Assembly (NCBI RefSeq): GCF_030705605.1
Contig: NZ_JAPCKK010000016.1
Span: 806,001 to 870,000, forward strand
DNA: 64,000 bases
From: Paenibacillus zeirhizosphaerae
Lineage (GTDB): Bacteria > Bacillota > Bacilli > Paenibacillales > Paenibacillaceae
Reading direction: 5' to 3'
The notes beneath the pieces were generated by a model. The model searched no databases and was not told where the DNA came from. It saw nothing but the letters and a program-made list of their open reading frames with translations. Positions 18,031 to 26,559 of this stretch are shown one piece after another. Position 1 is the stretch's first letter. Every line of letters starts with the position of its first letter. A program made the translations under genes and the position numbers.

Positions 18031-18114
18031 ATTAGGCATTAGGCATTAGGCATTAGGCATTAGGCATTAGGCATTAGGCATTAGGTATTAGGTATTAGGT
18101 ATTAGGCATTAGGC
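18031..18114. repeat. 12-copy tandem heptamer (ATTAGGC/T)
   Basis: Twelve exact 7-nt units in a row: copies 1-7 and 11-12 are ATTAGGC and copies 8-10 are ATTAGGT. The block of variants suggests slippage or unequal exchange after one C-to-T change. It is intergenic, between the transposase gene and the MFS gene, with no ORF through it that looks real. Confidence 0.95.
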
Positions 18115-18159
18115 AACGGACACCAGACACCACTCCCTATAGACACCTATCTCACTCTG

Positions 18160-18198
18160 GCTACTAGACTCTGAGGGGGCGAATCCCCTTCTTGCAAG
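18160..18198. repeat. right copy of the 40-nt imperfect direct repeat
   Basis: Shares GCTACT and the exact 19-mer (18180-18198) with 16319-16358. The copy here is joined to a small palindrome, TTCTTGCAAGAA (18189-18200). Confidence 0.6.
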
Positions 18199-18252
18199 AA
18201 AGCTAGCAAAAAAGCTGTCTGCTTTGAGTACCTTATACAAAATGGAGGACGG

Positions 18253-19416
18253 TCAGGAGGTCACTTTCAGCTTCTTGTTCAATGAGAAGGAGTAGGCGGC
18301 GACAAGCATGCCGATAAGGATGATCATAGCCCCGATCCACCCCAGATTCTTAACAGAGGTTTGGGTTACCGCCCACCCTCCGGAAGCGGCCCCAATAGCT
18401 ATTCCGAGTTGGGTAAACGAATTGTTCAACCCAAGCACCAAACCGGACGTGCCAGGAGAAATGGAAACCAGATAATACTGCTGTGCAGGCGCCGTCATAT
18501 AAGCAGACCCGATCCAAACCGCGAGAATGATAAAAGCCCCTGCAAACGATACCGCTCCCCACGGAAGAACCATTAACGCTACGGCGTGGAGCAGTAGACT
18601 GGCGGACAAGGTCCGGTAAATTCCCCAGCGGTCCGCCCCATATCCACCAATACGCGAGCCTATAACCGCAAAGATGCCACAAATGAAAAGTATCAGGCTG
18701 ATCTGCGAAGCATGCAAGCTTGCCGACTCCTGCAGAAAGGGAGCTATATAAGTGAACAATAATTGATAGCCCATCGTCCAAAAAAGCGTAATAAATAATC
18801 CGCTCAGAATTCGGCGGTCACTTAATGTCGCAAGTTGGGTCTTCAACGATACGGACTCCCGGCTTTCCGATGTAGGAACGAATATAGCAAGCCCAATTGT
18901 GAAAAGCAGAGCTAAGACAAAATTCAATAGAAACACATCACGCCATCCCCAATATTCGCCGATTAACGTTCCAAGGGGAACGCCGACGACCAGAGCGGTG
19001 CTTGCTCCCATCATCATAGTGCCGATCGCGCTGCCCCGTTTCTCCGGTGCCGCCAGACTGGAACCCACGGTCAAGGCCACTGCCGTGAATACACCAGTGC
19101 TTGCTGCCTGCACCATTCTGGAGGCCATAAGAACAGCAAAGTTGGGGCTAAAAAAAGCAAGCAGATCTCCAATAAGAAAAACGAGAGAGGACAGGATCAG
19201 CACACTTTTCCGCTCCATTTTAGAAGTTAATGACAACAAAACGGGCGAACCAACGGCAATCATAACGGCAAAGACCGTGACCAATTGCCCGGCCATCCCC
19301 ACCGGTACACGGAGATCCTCCGCAATCATACCCAATATTCCTGCTACAACAATTTCCGCTGTCGCCATGATGAACAAACCAAATGCCAGTAAATAAATGA
19401 CTCCATTCCTTTTCAT
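18253..19416 (-). CDS. MFS drug efflux transporter (DHA1, 12 TM)
   Basis: 387 residues with about twelve hydrophobic segments. The DHA1 features include a motif A-like loop (SLTSKMERKSVLI), VQAASTGVFTAVALTVGSSLAAPEKRGSAIGTMMMG, and motif C region GVPLGTLIGEYWGWRDVF. It resembles AraJ/YdhP-type exporters that expel drugs or sugars by proton antiport. TetR lies upstream on the same strand, and the shared operator at 19459-19481 is 43 bp before this start. Substrate unknown. Confidence 0.9.
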   Translation of the reverse strand: MKRNGVIYLLAFGLFIMATAEIVVAGILGMIAEDLRVPVGMAGQLVTVFAVMIAVGSPVLLSLTSKMERKSVLILSSLVFLIGDLLAFFSPNFAVLMASRMVQAASTGVFTAVALTVGSSLAAPEKRGSAIGTMMMGASTALVVGVPLGTLIGEYWGWRDVFLLNFVLALLFTIGLAIFVPTSESRESVSLKTQLATLSDRRILSGLFITLFWTMGYQLLFTYIAPFLQESASLHASQISLILFICGIFAVIGSRIGGYGADRWGIYRTLSASLLLHAVALMVLPWGAVSFAGAFIILAVWIGSAYMTAPAQQYYLVSISPGTSGLVLGLNNSFTQLGIAIGAASGGWAVTQTSVKNLGWIGAMIILIGMLVAAYSFSLNKKLKVTS

Positions 19417-19458
19417 TCCTACCCCTCCAACCTGATTAATAAGTTTGACATATCTTTT

Positions 19459-19481
19459 CTTGAATGATCATTAAAGAAATG
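19459..19481. promoter_or_regulatory. TetR operator copy 1, before the MFS gene
   Basis: Contains CTTGAATGATCATTAAAG, an 18-bp palindrome with one mismatched pair, extended to 23 nt that match 22 of 23 positions of the site at 20112-20134. It marks this pump as the target of the adjacent TetR. Confidence 0.75.
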
Positions 19482-19500
19482 ACCAAAATAATGGCCACGC

Positions 19501-20082
19501 TTATTCAAAAATCGAAAGCGTGACCGACACGATGTCCTTCAGCACTGTCATATCCGTTGCCGCTTTGGCGGTAACCATCAAACCTCCATGCGAGTTTTGC
19601 AGAAAACGCGCAAGTGCCCGCAAATCCCGGTAGCGTGCCCCCAAGTCTCCTTGCTGCCTCGCCCTGGTCAAAGCCAAATAATATGCATCTTCCATGCGGA
19701 TTCTTTCTCTCTCGATAAATGCGGCAATTTCCGTATCATGCGGTGCAAGCTCGACACAGGTATTGGAAATGAAGCATCCCCTTGCTCGATTCTCCGGATG
19801 GTCCAGGTCTGCAAGCAGTTCATAAAATACGTTCGTAATCGCTTCTTTACCCGACGGCGTCTGCTCAAGGGTAGAGATCACCGTGCCCTGATTGACATAA
19901 TGCTTTAGCGCAGCAAAATACAGGTCCCGCTTGCCCCCGAAGGCGTTATACAGGCTCTGCGCTTTGATTCCAACATGGTGAACCAGCTCTTGCATCGATG
20001 TGCCATCATATCCATGTCGCCAGAAATGGTCCATGGCTCTATCAAGCACTTCGGTCATGTCAAACTCTTTATGTCTGGCCAT
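19501..20082 (-). CDS. TetR-family repressor of the MFS pump
   Basis: 193 residues: HTH MDHFWRHGYDGTSMQELVHHVGIKAQSLYNAFGGKRDLYFAAL and a TetR_C_16-like ligand domain (ARGCFISNTCVELAPHDTEIAAFIERERIRME). The ATG at 20082 follows GGGGGAGG by 4-5 nt; upstream codons to 20103 are the ribosome site itself. It is probably autoregulated, since its operator lies between the -35 and -10 boxes at 20105-20133. Confidence 0.9.
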   Translation of the reverse strand: MARHKEFDMTEVLDRAMDHFWRHGYDGTSMQELVHHVGIKAQSLYNAFGGKRDLYFAALKHYVNQGTVISTLEQTPSGKEAITNVFYELLADLDHPENRARGCFISNTCVELAPHDTEIAAFIERERIRMEDAYYLALTRARQQGDLGARYRDLRALARFLQNSHGGLMVTAKAATDMTVLKDIVSVTLSIFE

Positions 20083-20104
20083 CAAGCCTCCCCCTCCTTC
20101 CAAA

Positions 20105-20134
20105 ATATTACCATTTCTTTAATGATCGTTCAAG
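20105..20134 (-). promoter_or_regulatory. TetR promoter with embedded operator copy 2
   Basis: On the minus strand TTGAAC (20133-20128), 17 nt, TAATAT (20110-20105). The 17-nt spacer is filled by the palindromic operator (20112-20134) that recurs before the MFS gene. Confidence 0.75.
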
Positions 20135-20151
20135 ATATTTTTTCCGGCTAA

Positions 20152-20239
20152 ACGATATCATAGCTTAAAAATATTCGAAGCCCCCCAGAATTCTCCGAAG
20201 GGCTTTGAATATAAGTCAAACATGAGGCTATGATATCGT
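20152..20239 (-). terminator. nested inverted repeat, terminator of the tat operon
   Basis: Outer arms ACGATATCATAGC/GCTATGATATCGT are 13 bp and perfect (20152-20164, 20227-20239). Inner arms ATATTCGAAGCCC/GGGCTTTGAATAT (20171-20183, 20200-20212) have one mismatch and lead into TTTTT on the minus strand. The inner hairpin is a standard terminator; the outer pair is extra structure. Confidence 0.7.
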
Positions 20240-20264
20240 CTGCCCCAGCAAACCGGTTTAGCCG

Positions 20265-21029
20265 TTAGTTCTCCATATGCGACAAGCGAAGCTGCTTCTG
20301 ATACACAACTCTGGAGATCGATACACTGATTTCGTAGAGCAAAAACAGCGGCACGATGACGATCAGATCTGACATGATATCCGGTGGCGTGATGGTCACG
20401 GCAATGATGCAGAGCAGGAAATAAGCCATCTTGCGGGCCTTCGCCAGCCGGTGCGGATTCACGATGCCCAGCTTGGTCAAAAATACGATAATCGCTGGCA
20501 TCTCGAACAGCAATCCGAATGGTACCGTCATATGAATCATGAAGGTAAAATACTTTTGTGCCGTATACATCGTCAAAAATCCGCCCTCGGCCATCCGCTG
20601 CATAAACTGCAGCACCATAGGAAACAGGACAAAATAAGCAAAGCAAATACCGACAATAAACAGTAAACTGATCACCGGGATAAGCACTATGACAGAGCGC
20701 TGAGCCCCATCCGGCAGAGCTGGCTGCACGAATTTCCATGTCTGGTAGGCGGCGACCGGCAGGGTGACCGTTAAAGCGACAACTCCGGCGATGATCATGT
20801 ATACCCACATGACCTCGGATGGACCAAGCAGAACCAGCTTACCGTCCATGTCCCGGACCAGCCAGCGATAAATATCTTCAACATAGATCAAGGCAGCCGT
20901 CATCGCCACGATAAACGCCAGGAGCGTGCGGATCAGGCGCTTCCGCAGCTCCTCCAAATGCTCAATCGCGCTCTGGTCGTTCGGATCAGCCTTGCTGCTT
21001 GTCGGACGCGGCAGCAGTTTGCGGAGCAT
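20265..21029 (-). CDS. tatC: Sec-independent translocase subunit TatC
   Basis: 254 residues with six hydrophobic segments and TatC landmarks: [22 protein letters not shown] near the N-terminus, [22 protein letters not shown], and [24 protein letters not shown]. TatC binds the twin-arginine signal and forms the exporter with TatA. The frame opens at 21059 without a ribosome site; the ATG at 21029 (GGGGGC about 10 nt upstream) gives a normal length and overlaps tatA by 44 nt. Last gene of phoX-tatA-tatC. Confidence 0.93.
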   Translation of the reverse strand: MLRKLLPRPTSSKADPNDQSAIEHLEELRKRLIRTLLAFIVAMTAALIYVEDIYRWLVRDMDGKLVLLGPSEVMWVYMIIAGVVALTVTLPVAAYQTWKFVQPALPDGAQRSVIVLIPVISLLFIVGICFAYFVLFPMVLQFMQRMAEGGFLTMYTAQKYFTFMIHMTVPFGLLFEMPAIIVFLTKLGIVNPHRLAKARKMAYFLLCIIAVTITPPDIMSDLIVIVPLFLLYEISVSISRVVYQKQLRLSHMEN

Positions 21030-21207
21030 GGTCCTTGCCCCCGTTCTCTTCTTCCCCATTAATCAGGCCGCGGGTGGCGCCTTTGAATTCGCTTAACGTT
21101 CGCCCGAAAGCCCGCCCGAGTTCAGGCAGCTTGGATGGACCAAATATGATCAGGGCAATGATCAGGATCAGGATTAAACCTCCGATTCCGATGTTTCCAA
21201 ACGGCAT
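20986..21207 (-). CDS. tatA: Tat translocase pore subunit TatA
   Basis: 73 residues: a short N-terminal helix ([17 protein letters not shown]), the [26 protein letters not shown] hinge and amphipathic helix, and a charged tail. In B. subtilis the TatAd-TatCd pair exports PhoD; here the pair follows phoX, which suggests a dedicated exporter for that phosphatase. GGGAG is about 9 nt before the ATG. It starts 22 nt after the phoX stop. Confidence 0.95.
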   Translation of the reverse strand: MPFGNIGIGGLILILIIALIIFGPSKLPELGRAFGRTLSEFKGATRGLINGEEENGGKDHAPQTAAASDKQQG

Positions 21208-21229
21208 GCTCTTCTCTCCCTTCGCTTAA

Positions 21230-22867
21230 TTATTCAAGATTGAATCCGCTGATAGCAACAACTCCGCAGCGGGCCATATTTTCGCCGGGACGGTGAGGCC
21301 AGGTGCTTGTCGGCTTGCTTAAATCCTCCGTATTTTCACCAGGATGCTGTACGGACAGGAAGAGCGTCTGCTCATCCGGCGAGAAGAATGGACCCGTAAG
21401 CTCACATTCGACCGGACCGGAAGCAAACTGCAGCGCCACGCCTTTATCGGGGCCGCTGGTCGGAATGACAAACAATCCGTTATTCATAAAGGATTTATGT
21501 ACCCCCTTGTTCTGGCTGCTGCTGGAGATGTCGGTGACCACCCACAGGTCGCCATTGGAAGTAAAGGCCAGGTTGTCCGGCGAGCTGAAGCCAGATTGAC
21601 GGCCGCCAGCCGCAAAAATTTCAAAATCAAATTCCATCGCGCCCAGGTCGTTTCCAGCTTCAAAGATGCGTGTAATATGCCCGTGAATATTTCCGTGATT
21701 GTCGTTATTGGTGTGGCAGATAAAGACTGTGCTGTCAAATGGAGAAATTTCAATATCCTCCGGACGGTCGGTCGGTGTGCCTCCAACAAGCTTCGCCGCC
21801 TCTTGGCAATAGGTCACTACATCTCCCTGGGACGTGAACTTGTCCAGCAGGGAAGGGTCCTCGGTGGCTGCTTTGGTTACCGCCTCCAGCGTGACCGGGT
21901 GCCAGACCCCTTTTTTCAGATCCGCGACATACAGCGTGCCATCTTCCAGGAGAGCGGAGTTGGCGCGGCCTTTGTTTTTGTCGAATTTATTTGTGCTGAT
22001 AAATTTATAGACACAGGCATCCTTTTTATCGTCACCCATGTAGACGACAACACGGCCGTCCGCTGCCAGACCCATTGCGGTGTTCTCGTGATTGAAGCGG
22101 CCGAGGGCGGTATGCTTTTTCAGGAAGGACTTGTCGAACGGGTCCACTTCCACGACCCAACCGTAATGCGTCTCCGGCAAGCTGGAGTTAGCCGCCGTTT
22201 CTTCGAAATTCTCCTCACAGGACAGCACCGTGTTCCAGAGCGTCACGCCGCCGGAGCAGTTGGCAAAAGTACCTGTGGCGGTGGTTGCGCTTTTCAAGGC
22301 CGGGATGCCGCGGGCTGGGCCGGTGATATCGAATTTGCTGAATCCGTTAATGCGGCGTGCGTAGGAGGACGAAGTGTCCATTTTCCATACGCCCTTCTCG
22401 TCACGGTAGATTTCGATGACAGACATGCCTTGGTAATACAGACTCTTCTGAATTTGATCCGGCGTCATCTTCCCGTCTTTTACGGGGCCGACCGAAAAAA
22501 TAGTGGAGTATTCGTGGTTGTTGACCAAGAGGCCGCGGACTTGAGAGCCGCTGATAGGGAAAAATGCGTTGTAATCGCAGCCAGAGCCGAATTTATCTCC
22601 AGCCTCGTTAATAACGTCGTCAAATGCAGCAATAACATCGTATTTAAAATTTTTAGGTAGGACGAGCTCGTCTGCCTTGGTCGGTTCGATCGGATCGAAT
22701 TTTCCGCTGACACGGTTGGTTTTAAATCCGAACAACTGATCTTCCGTTCCGGACATGGCGGAAGCCTTTCCCTCCAGGACGCCCAGTCCGGCGGAAGCAG
22801 CCGCCAGTGCCGTTGCCCCTGTTCCCAGATAAGAAAGAAATGTCTTGCGGTCCATCTTATTGTTCAA
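21230..22867 (-). CDS. phoX: PhoX-family phosphatase, Tat-exported
   Basis: 545 residues of the PhoX (DUF839) type, a Ca/Fe-dependent alkaline phosphatase that frees phosphate from organic esters. Landmarks: GSGCDYNAFFP, VLSCEENFEET, GRFNHENTAMG, RPEDIEISPFDSTVFICHTNN, GGRQSGFSSPDNLAFTSNGDLWVVTD. The signal peptide (1-37) carries MDRKTFLSYLG where the Tat consensus has Arg-Arg, so here it is Arg-Lys; the hydrophobic core ends at ASA. A TTG start at 22867 has GGAGTGG 6 nt upstream. Possible PhoP boxes lie at 22906-22957. First gene of the operon with tatA and tatC. Confidence 0.92.
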   Translation of the reverse strand: MNNKMDRKTFLSYLGTGATALAAASAGLGVLEGKASAMSGTEDQLFGFKTNRVSGKFDPIEPTKADELVLPKNFKYDVIAAFDDVINEAGDKFGSGCDYNAFFPISGSQVRGLLVNNHEYSTIFSVGPVKDGKMTPDQIQKSLYYQGMSVIEIYRDEKGVWKMDTSSSYARRINGFSKFDITGPARGIPALKSATTATGTFANCSGGVTLWNTVLSCEENFEETAANSSLPETHYGWVVEVDPFDKSFLKKHTALGRFNHENTAMGLAADGRVVVYMGDDKKDACVYKFISTNKFDKNKGRANSALLEDGTLYVADLKKGVWHPVTLEAVTKAATEDPSLLDKFTSQGDVVTYCQEAAKLVGGTPTDRPEDIEISPFDSTVFICHTNNDNHGNIHGHITRIFEAGNDLGAMEFDFEIFAAGGRQSGFSSPDNLAFTSNGDLWVVTDISSSSQNKGVHKSFMNNGLFVIPTSGPDKGVALQFASGPVECELTGPFFSPDEQTLFLSVQHPGENTEDLSKPTSTWPHRPGENMARCGVVAISGFNLE

Positions 22868-22905
22868 CCTGATCCACTCCTATTCCAATATTGTGATCAG
22901 GACAA

Positions 22906-22957
22906 GTGTAATATGTATGTGTTAAGCAGGTGTAATCGGGAATCAGAGATTTGTAAA
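22906..22957 (-). promoter_or_regulatory. candidate Pho box upstream of phoX
   Basis: On the minus strand TTTACA (from 22957), TTACAC (from 22935), TTAACA (from 22925) and TTACAC (from 22911) resemble PhoP TTHAYA repeats. Two intervals are near 11 or 22 bp and one is 14. The regulator is not in this window. Confidence 0.4.
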
Positions 22958-23093
22958 GAATGGAAGAATAGCGGCGTTTTCACATCCTTCCCCATACCAA
23001 GCGATAGGCAATCCTTTACAATGAAATCGCTATCAAATCAAGCGGTCACCAGCCCTCTTCACCCCCGGTAATCCGACCAAAGGAGTTGTCCCT

Positions 23094-23282
23094 TTGACTG
23101 TTCTGCTTTTGTTTTTGATGGGGGCCGCTCTCATCCTGTTTGTCACCAAAGCCTGCAGCCCTTTTTCGGGTCATCAGCATCGGGTTTCCTCCTTGGGTTG
23201 GAGGAACTCGCCTGCCAAGAAGACGGCGAATCAAATTCACCGTCCTCTGCTTGTTCTATATATGTTGCGAATTAAAAATTAG
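23094..23282 (+). CDS. possible small membrane protein
   Basis: A 62-residue frame whose TTG start has AAAGGAG 8 nt upstream. Its first 20 residues (TVLLLFLMGAALILFVTKAC) form one membrane span. The C-terminal third looks unlike a natural protein, and the frame overlaps the end of the PI-PLC gene by 11 nt, so either it is a short single-span protein or the match is chance. No family recognised. The rest of the 22868-23271 gap shows only the phoX promoter region. Confidence 0.35.
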   Translation: MTVLLLFLMGAALILFVTKACSPFSGHQHRVSSLGWRNSPAKKTANQIHRPLLVLYMLRIKN

Positions 23283-24177
23283 TTGCAATAATCTTCGAAG
23301 CAAGTTCGCTTGTCATAAAATCCATCGCGGAAACACCGAAGCGGCCGCTCGTGTTCGTGGTAAAGAATTGATTGACCTTTGGATTGATCTCGTCCGAAAT
23401 CGCTCGAATGTTCGGAATGCCGAACAAGCCCGGGCTGTACCCGCTTGTGAAGTTAATGTATAACATCGATGGATTGGACGAATTCGCTTCGTTGTATTTG
23501 TTCTGAGTATCCGTCCACTTCTTGTTTCGGTCCGTTACTTTGTAATAATCCTGGATGTTCAAGTCGGCTGCATTATGGATTTCGAAAGAGGTATTGTCTT
23601 TCCAAGCCGTTGCATCAATGCCTTTCGGAAGCTGATCTGCCGCAAATCTTCGAAGAAGCACGATCTTGCCCCTGGCCTCGCCTAGAGTAGGGATGTGATC
23701 CGTCATCAACCATTTGTTCGGATTTTTATTGACGTACCACTTAAAGGTCTCCTCATAGGAACGTGTATTTTCGGCGGCGGTATGTTCCTGTTTCACGCTC
23801 ATGATCACGGTTTCCGTCGGGTTGTTATTCAGGAACGAAATCACGGCATTCAAGACGCCGTCAAAGTTTTGATTCTGATACACCGCACCGTGGTGAATCG
23901 TGAAGGCGTCCTTGAAGTGTCTCGTACGAATATCCAGATAGCGGACCCCACTGGACAACTGCTCTGCAATCGTGAGATCCTGCGTCTTGGCCGTACCGTA
24001 AACCGACTCGTACATCGCACCGGAATCATGTGTTCCCGGGATCGAGAGAGCGGATAGCGCGGTCTGATCGCTAATCTCCCCCATCCAATTGGAATTGCTG
24101 TAAGCCATGGATGTGTTCGCCAAAGACGTGAAACACACAACAACGACGGCAACAAACAGAAGAGCTTTCTTAAACAT
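23272..24177 (-). CDS. plcA: secreted phosphatidylinositol-specific phospholipase C
   Basis: 301 residues with a signal peptide (1-25, SMA-Y). The PI-PLC X domain matches the B. cereus enzyme: NWMGEISDQTALSALSIPGTHDSGAM with general base H50 and D51, LDIRTR, IHHGAVYQ with general acid H96, GEARGKIVLLRRF, and LYINFTSGYSPG. It cleaves phosphatidylinositol or glycosyl-PI anchors to diacylglycerol and inositol cyclic phosphate outside the cell. It is the last gene of a unit with an ABC importer, so its products or their derivatives are likely imported. AAGGTGG is 7 nt before the ATG. Confidence 0.92.
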   Translation of the reverse strand: MFKKALLFVAVVVVCFTSLANTSMAYSNSNWMGEISDQTALSALSIPGTHDSGAMYESVYGTAKTQDLTIAEQLSSGVRYLDIRTRHFKDAFTIHHGAVYQNQNFDGVLNAVISFLNNNPTETVIMSVKQEHTAAENTRSYEETFKWYVNKNPNKWLMTDHIPTLGEARGKIVLLRRFAADQLPKGIDATAWKDNTSFEIHNAADLNIQDYYKVTDRNKKWTDTQNKYNEANSSNPSMLYINFTSGYSPGLFGIPNIRAISDEINPKVNQFFTTNTSGRFGVSAMDFMTSELASKIIATNF

Positions 24178-24238
24178 TTTTGTACCACCTTGCCTCTCAA
24201 TGGATTTATGTTGAAAATTAGCCTAGTAATGATTTGGT

Positions 24239-25660
24239 TTATTGCTGACCTTCCAGCCAACTCTCCGTCTCTTCCTGCGCTCTCTTCATTCCTTCGACAG
24301 GCGACAATTCACCTAACAAAATGCGCTCTACGTTCTCCGACAAAATATAACGCGGTTGTCCGGAACGATAAGGATAGCGGGGCGCCCACAGTTGGCTCAT
24401 TTGTTTGAGAATAATGTCCATCTGCGGCTCTGCCTTCACACTTTCCCAATCTGCCGCTGCCTTAAGGACAGGCATACTCTGAGAGCGTTGTTCTTCCCAC
24501 ATGTATTTCTGAAAAACTTCGCTTCCGCTGAACTTCAGCCATTCCCAGGCAAGATCTTTGTTCTGGCTTGTTGTACCGATGGCAAACGGGCTTCCCGCAA
24601 ACATGCCGCCCATTCCTTTCTCGGAATGCTTGAAGAGAAGCGTCGCCTGGTAACGATCTTGCGTGCCGAATGTTTTGATGCTGTCGATAAAGCCGGGTGC
24701 TACGCGCAAGTTGATAGCGACATTGTTGTTATCCTTCAAGAAGTTCTCGCTCCCTTGATCCACAAGCACACCCTCTGGAGCATACTGGCTCGCTTCCTTC
24801 AGCCGTTCCGCCGCCTCGATCATCGTCGGCGAATCGAATTCCACCTTCATGCCTTTCCACAAGAACCCGGTTCCCCACTGACCGCCAAGCGATTCGTTGA
24901 CGTTCATGACAGTATCTGCGGCATCCTTTCCATTAAAGGTCAATCCATAGTTTTGTGCGCCGGTTTTCGGGTTGTTTCCCGTCATCTTCGCCGCTTTTTC
25001 CAGCACCTCATCGATCGTTGGCGATTCGGACAAATATTCGACACCCCAATCGTCGAAAAGCTGCTTGTCATACACAAGGACACGCGCATCGCCGATGAAC
25101 GGCAAACTGTAAATTTCCGGCTCCTGGTCGTTCGGCCCCATCGCTCTCCAGCCGTCCACCTGACCGTTCAGATAAATACCCAGATCGAATTTGTCTTTTT
25201 CAATATAAGGCTGAAGCGACTCCAGCAGTCCTTGTTCCGCGAACGTAGCGATTCCGGGCACTTGATATACGTCGGCTGCGCCAGACTGGAGCATCGTTTG
25301 CGTCTTCTCGTTGTAGCTATCCCATCCCATAAGCACGAATTCGACCGTCACGCCGGGATACTGTTTTTCAAACTCTTCTTTCAATACATGAACCCCTTTA
25401 GTTGTCACTCCTGTGACAGGGTCCGTCGTGTCCTCAAAGGAGAAGCTTCCGATCAATTGCACCTTCACCGTTCCCGACAGTTCCTGCTTAGATGAAGTCC
25501 CCGGTTCGGATGAGGAGTTCTGCGATTCGGGTGCCGAACCGGCAGACTTGTTGTTCGATGCGCTGGTATCGGCGCTGTTTGTCCCGCTGCATGCGCTGAG
25601 TATGGCCATAAATATGAAGAACAGAGCAACGGCGCTAAACCTGGATTTTCCTTTGAACAT
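24239..25660 (-). CDS. ABC transporter substrate-binding lipoprotein (family 1)
   Basis: 473 residues with a lipoprotein signal (AILSAC, lipid Cys near residue 23) and a Ser-rich linker, then an SBP_bac_1 fold (VHVLKEEFEKQYPGVTVEFVLMGWDSYNEKTQTMLQSGAADVYQV). Family members bind oligosaccharides or glycerol-3-phosphate derivatives (UgpB). GGAGG lies 7 nt before the ATG. Two permeases lie upstream and PI-PLC downstream on the same strand; no ATPase is encoded, so a shared MsmX-type ATPase is expected. With GDPD in the locus, a UgpB-like role in importing glycerophosphodiesters or inositol phosphates is inferred. Confidence 0.88.
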   Translation of the reverse strand: MFKGKSRFSAVALFFIFMAILSACSGTNSADTSASNNKSAGSAPESQNSSSEPGTSSKQELSGTVKVQLIGSFSFEDTTDPVTGVTTKGVHVLKEEFEKQYPGVTVEFVLMGWDSYNEKTQTMLQSGAADVYQVPGIATFAEQGLLESLQPYIEKDKFDLGIYLNGQVDGWRAMGPNDQEPEIYSLPFIGDARVLVYDKQLFDDWGVEYLSESPTIDEVLEKAAKMTGNNPKTGAQNYGLTFNGKDAADTVMNVNESLGGQWGTGFLWKGMKVEFDSPTMIEAAERLKEASQYAPEGVLVDQGSENFLKDNNNVAINLRVAPGFIDSIKTFGTQDRYQATLLFKHSEKGMGGMFAGSPFAIGTTSQNKDLAWEWLKFSGSEVFQKYMWEEQRSQSMPVLKAAADWESVKAEPQMDIILKQMSQLWAPRYPYRSGQPRYILSENVERILLGELSPVEGMKRAQEETESWLEGQQ

Positions 25661-25722
25661 CGTGATTCCTCCATAGATTTAAGTATTTACCTGCACTTTC
25701 TCCCTTTCTTCCCCCCGCCCCA

Positions 25723-26559
25723 TCACTCTCCTTTCAAGCCGCTTAATGCAATGCTTCGAATGATATATTTTTGGAAAAACAGGAACACCAGCAGCATAGG
25801 CAAGATGCTCATCGCCGCCAGCGCCATCGTAACCCCGGCGAGCCGTCCGCCGTTCTCCGTGGAGAAACTGGACAGGAACAACGGCACGGTCTTCAGATCC
25901 TGGTCGTTAATGACGACAAGCGGCCACATGAACGAATTCCAGCTGTCTTGAAAAGACAGGATTGAAAGCGTCGCCGTAATCGGGCCGGTCAGCGGTGCGA
26001 AGATGTAGAAGAACGTCTTGAATTCACCGGCACCGTCCATTTTGGCGGATTCCCTCAGCCCCTCCGGAAGCTGATCGAAATATTGCTTCGCCAGCACAAG
26101 ACCGAGCGCATTAACGATCGAAGGAAGGATGAGCGGATACTTCGTATTGATGAGACCTATATCGTTGAACATTGTAAACATCGGGATGAGCCGCGTTTCG
26201 AATGGAATCATCATCGTTGCCAGCACTGCAAAGAATAACAATTTCTTTCCCTTAAAGTTACCTCGTGAGAATGCATATCCACCAAGCAATGCGGAACTGA
26301 CGCTAAGAACGACGCTAAAGACGGCGATGACGATCGAATTCCAATAGGCCAGGAGCAATTTGTTATTCTCGAATACAAGTCCGTAATGAAACCACGAGAA
26401 CTCCTTGGGGATAAGCCGCGGCGGGAATGGCATCGCAACGTTCGCCGTTTGCTCCAGACTGACGCTGATCATCCAGACGAACGGATAGATCATAGTGAAG
26501 CCAGTGGCTGCCAGCAACAGGAAAACCATGGCGTTCAGGATTTTCTGCCTATCTTTCAT
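25723..26559 (-). CDS. ABC importer permease, MalG/UgpE type
   Basis: 278 residues, six predicted spans, with the cytoplasmic EAA loop (EGLRESAKMDGAGEFKTFFYIFAPLTGP). It forms the channel with the MalF-type permease at 28000. I start at the ATG at 26559 (MKDRQK); upstream codons to 26577 belong to the inserted IS. There is no ribosome site directly before this ATG, which is expected if it was once coupled to the end of the other permease. After the insertion, a 31-codon frame in the IS left end overlaps this start and may restore coupling. Confidence 0.88.
   Translation of the reverse strand: MKDRQKILNAMVFLLLAATGFTMIYPFVWMISVSLEQTANVAMPFPPRLIPKEFSWFHYGLVFENNKLLLAYWNSIVIAVFSVVLSVSSALLGGYAFSRGNFKGKKLLFFAVLATMMIPFETRLIPMFTMFNDIGLINTKYPLILPSIVNALGLVLAKQYFDQLPEGLRESAKMDGAGEFKTFFYIFAPLTGPITATLSILSFQDSWNSFMWPLVVINDQDLKTVPLFLSSFSTENGGRLAGVTMALAAMSILPMLLVFLFFQKYIIRSIALSGLKGE

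Noticed and set aside
18031-18114. CRISPR array
   Set aside because: The units are 7 nt in direct tandem with no spacers and no cas genes nearby.
21344-22660. 438-codon plus-strand frame
   Set aside because: It lies opposite phoX, whose translation is unmistakable; the frame reads as arginine- and cysteine-rich shadow sequence.
24356-25495. 379-codon plus-strand frame
   Set aside because: Shadow of the binding-protein gene; no ribosome site and shadow-like composition.
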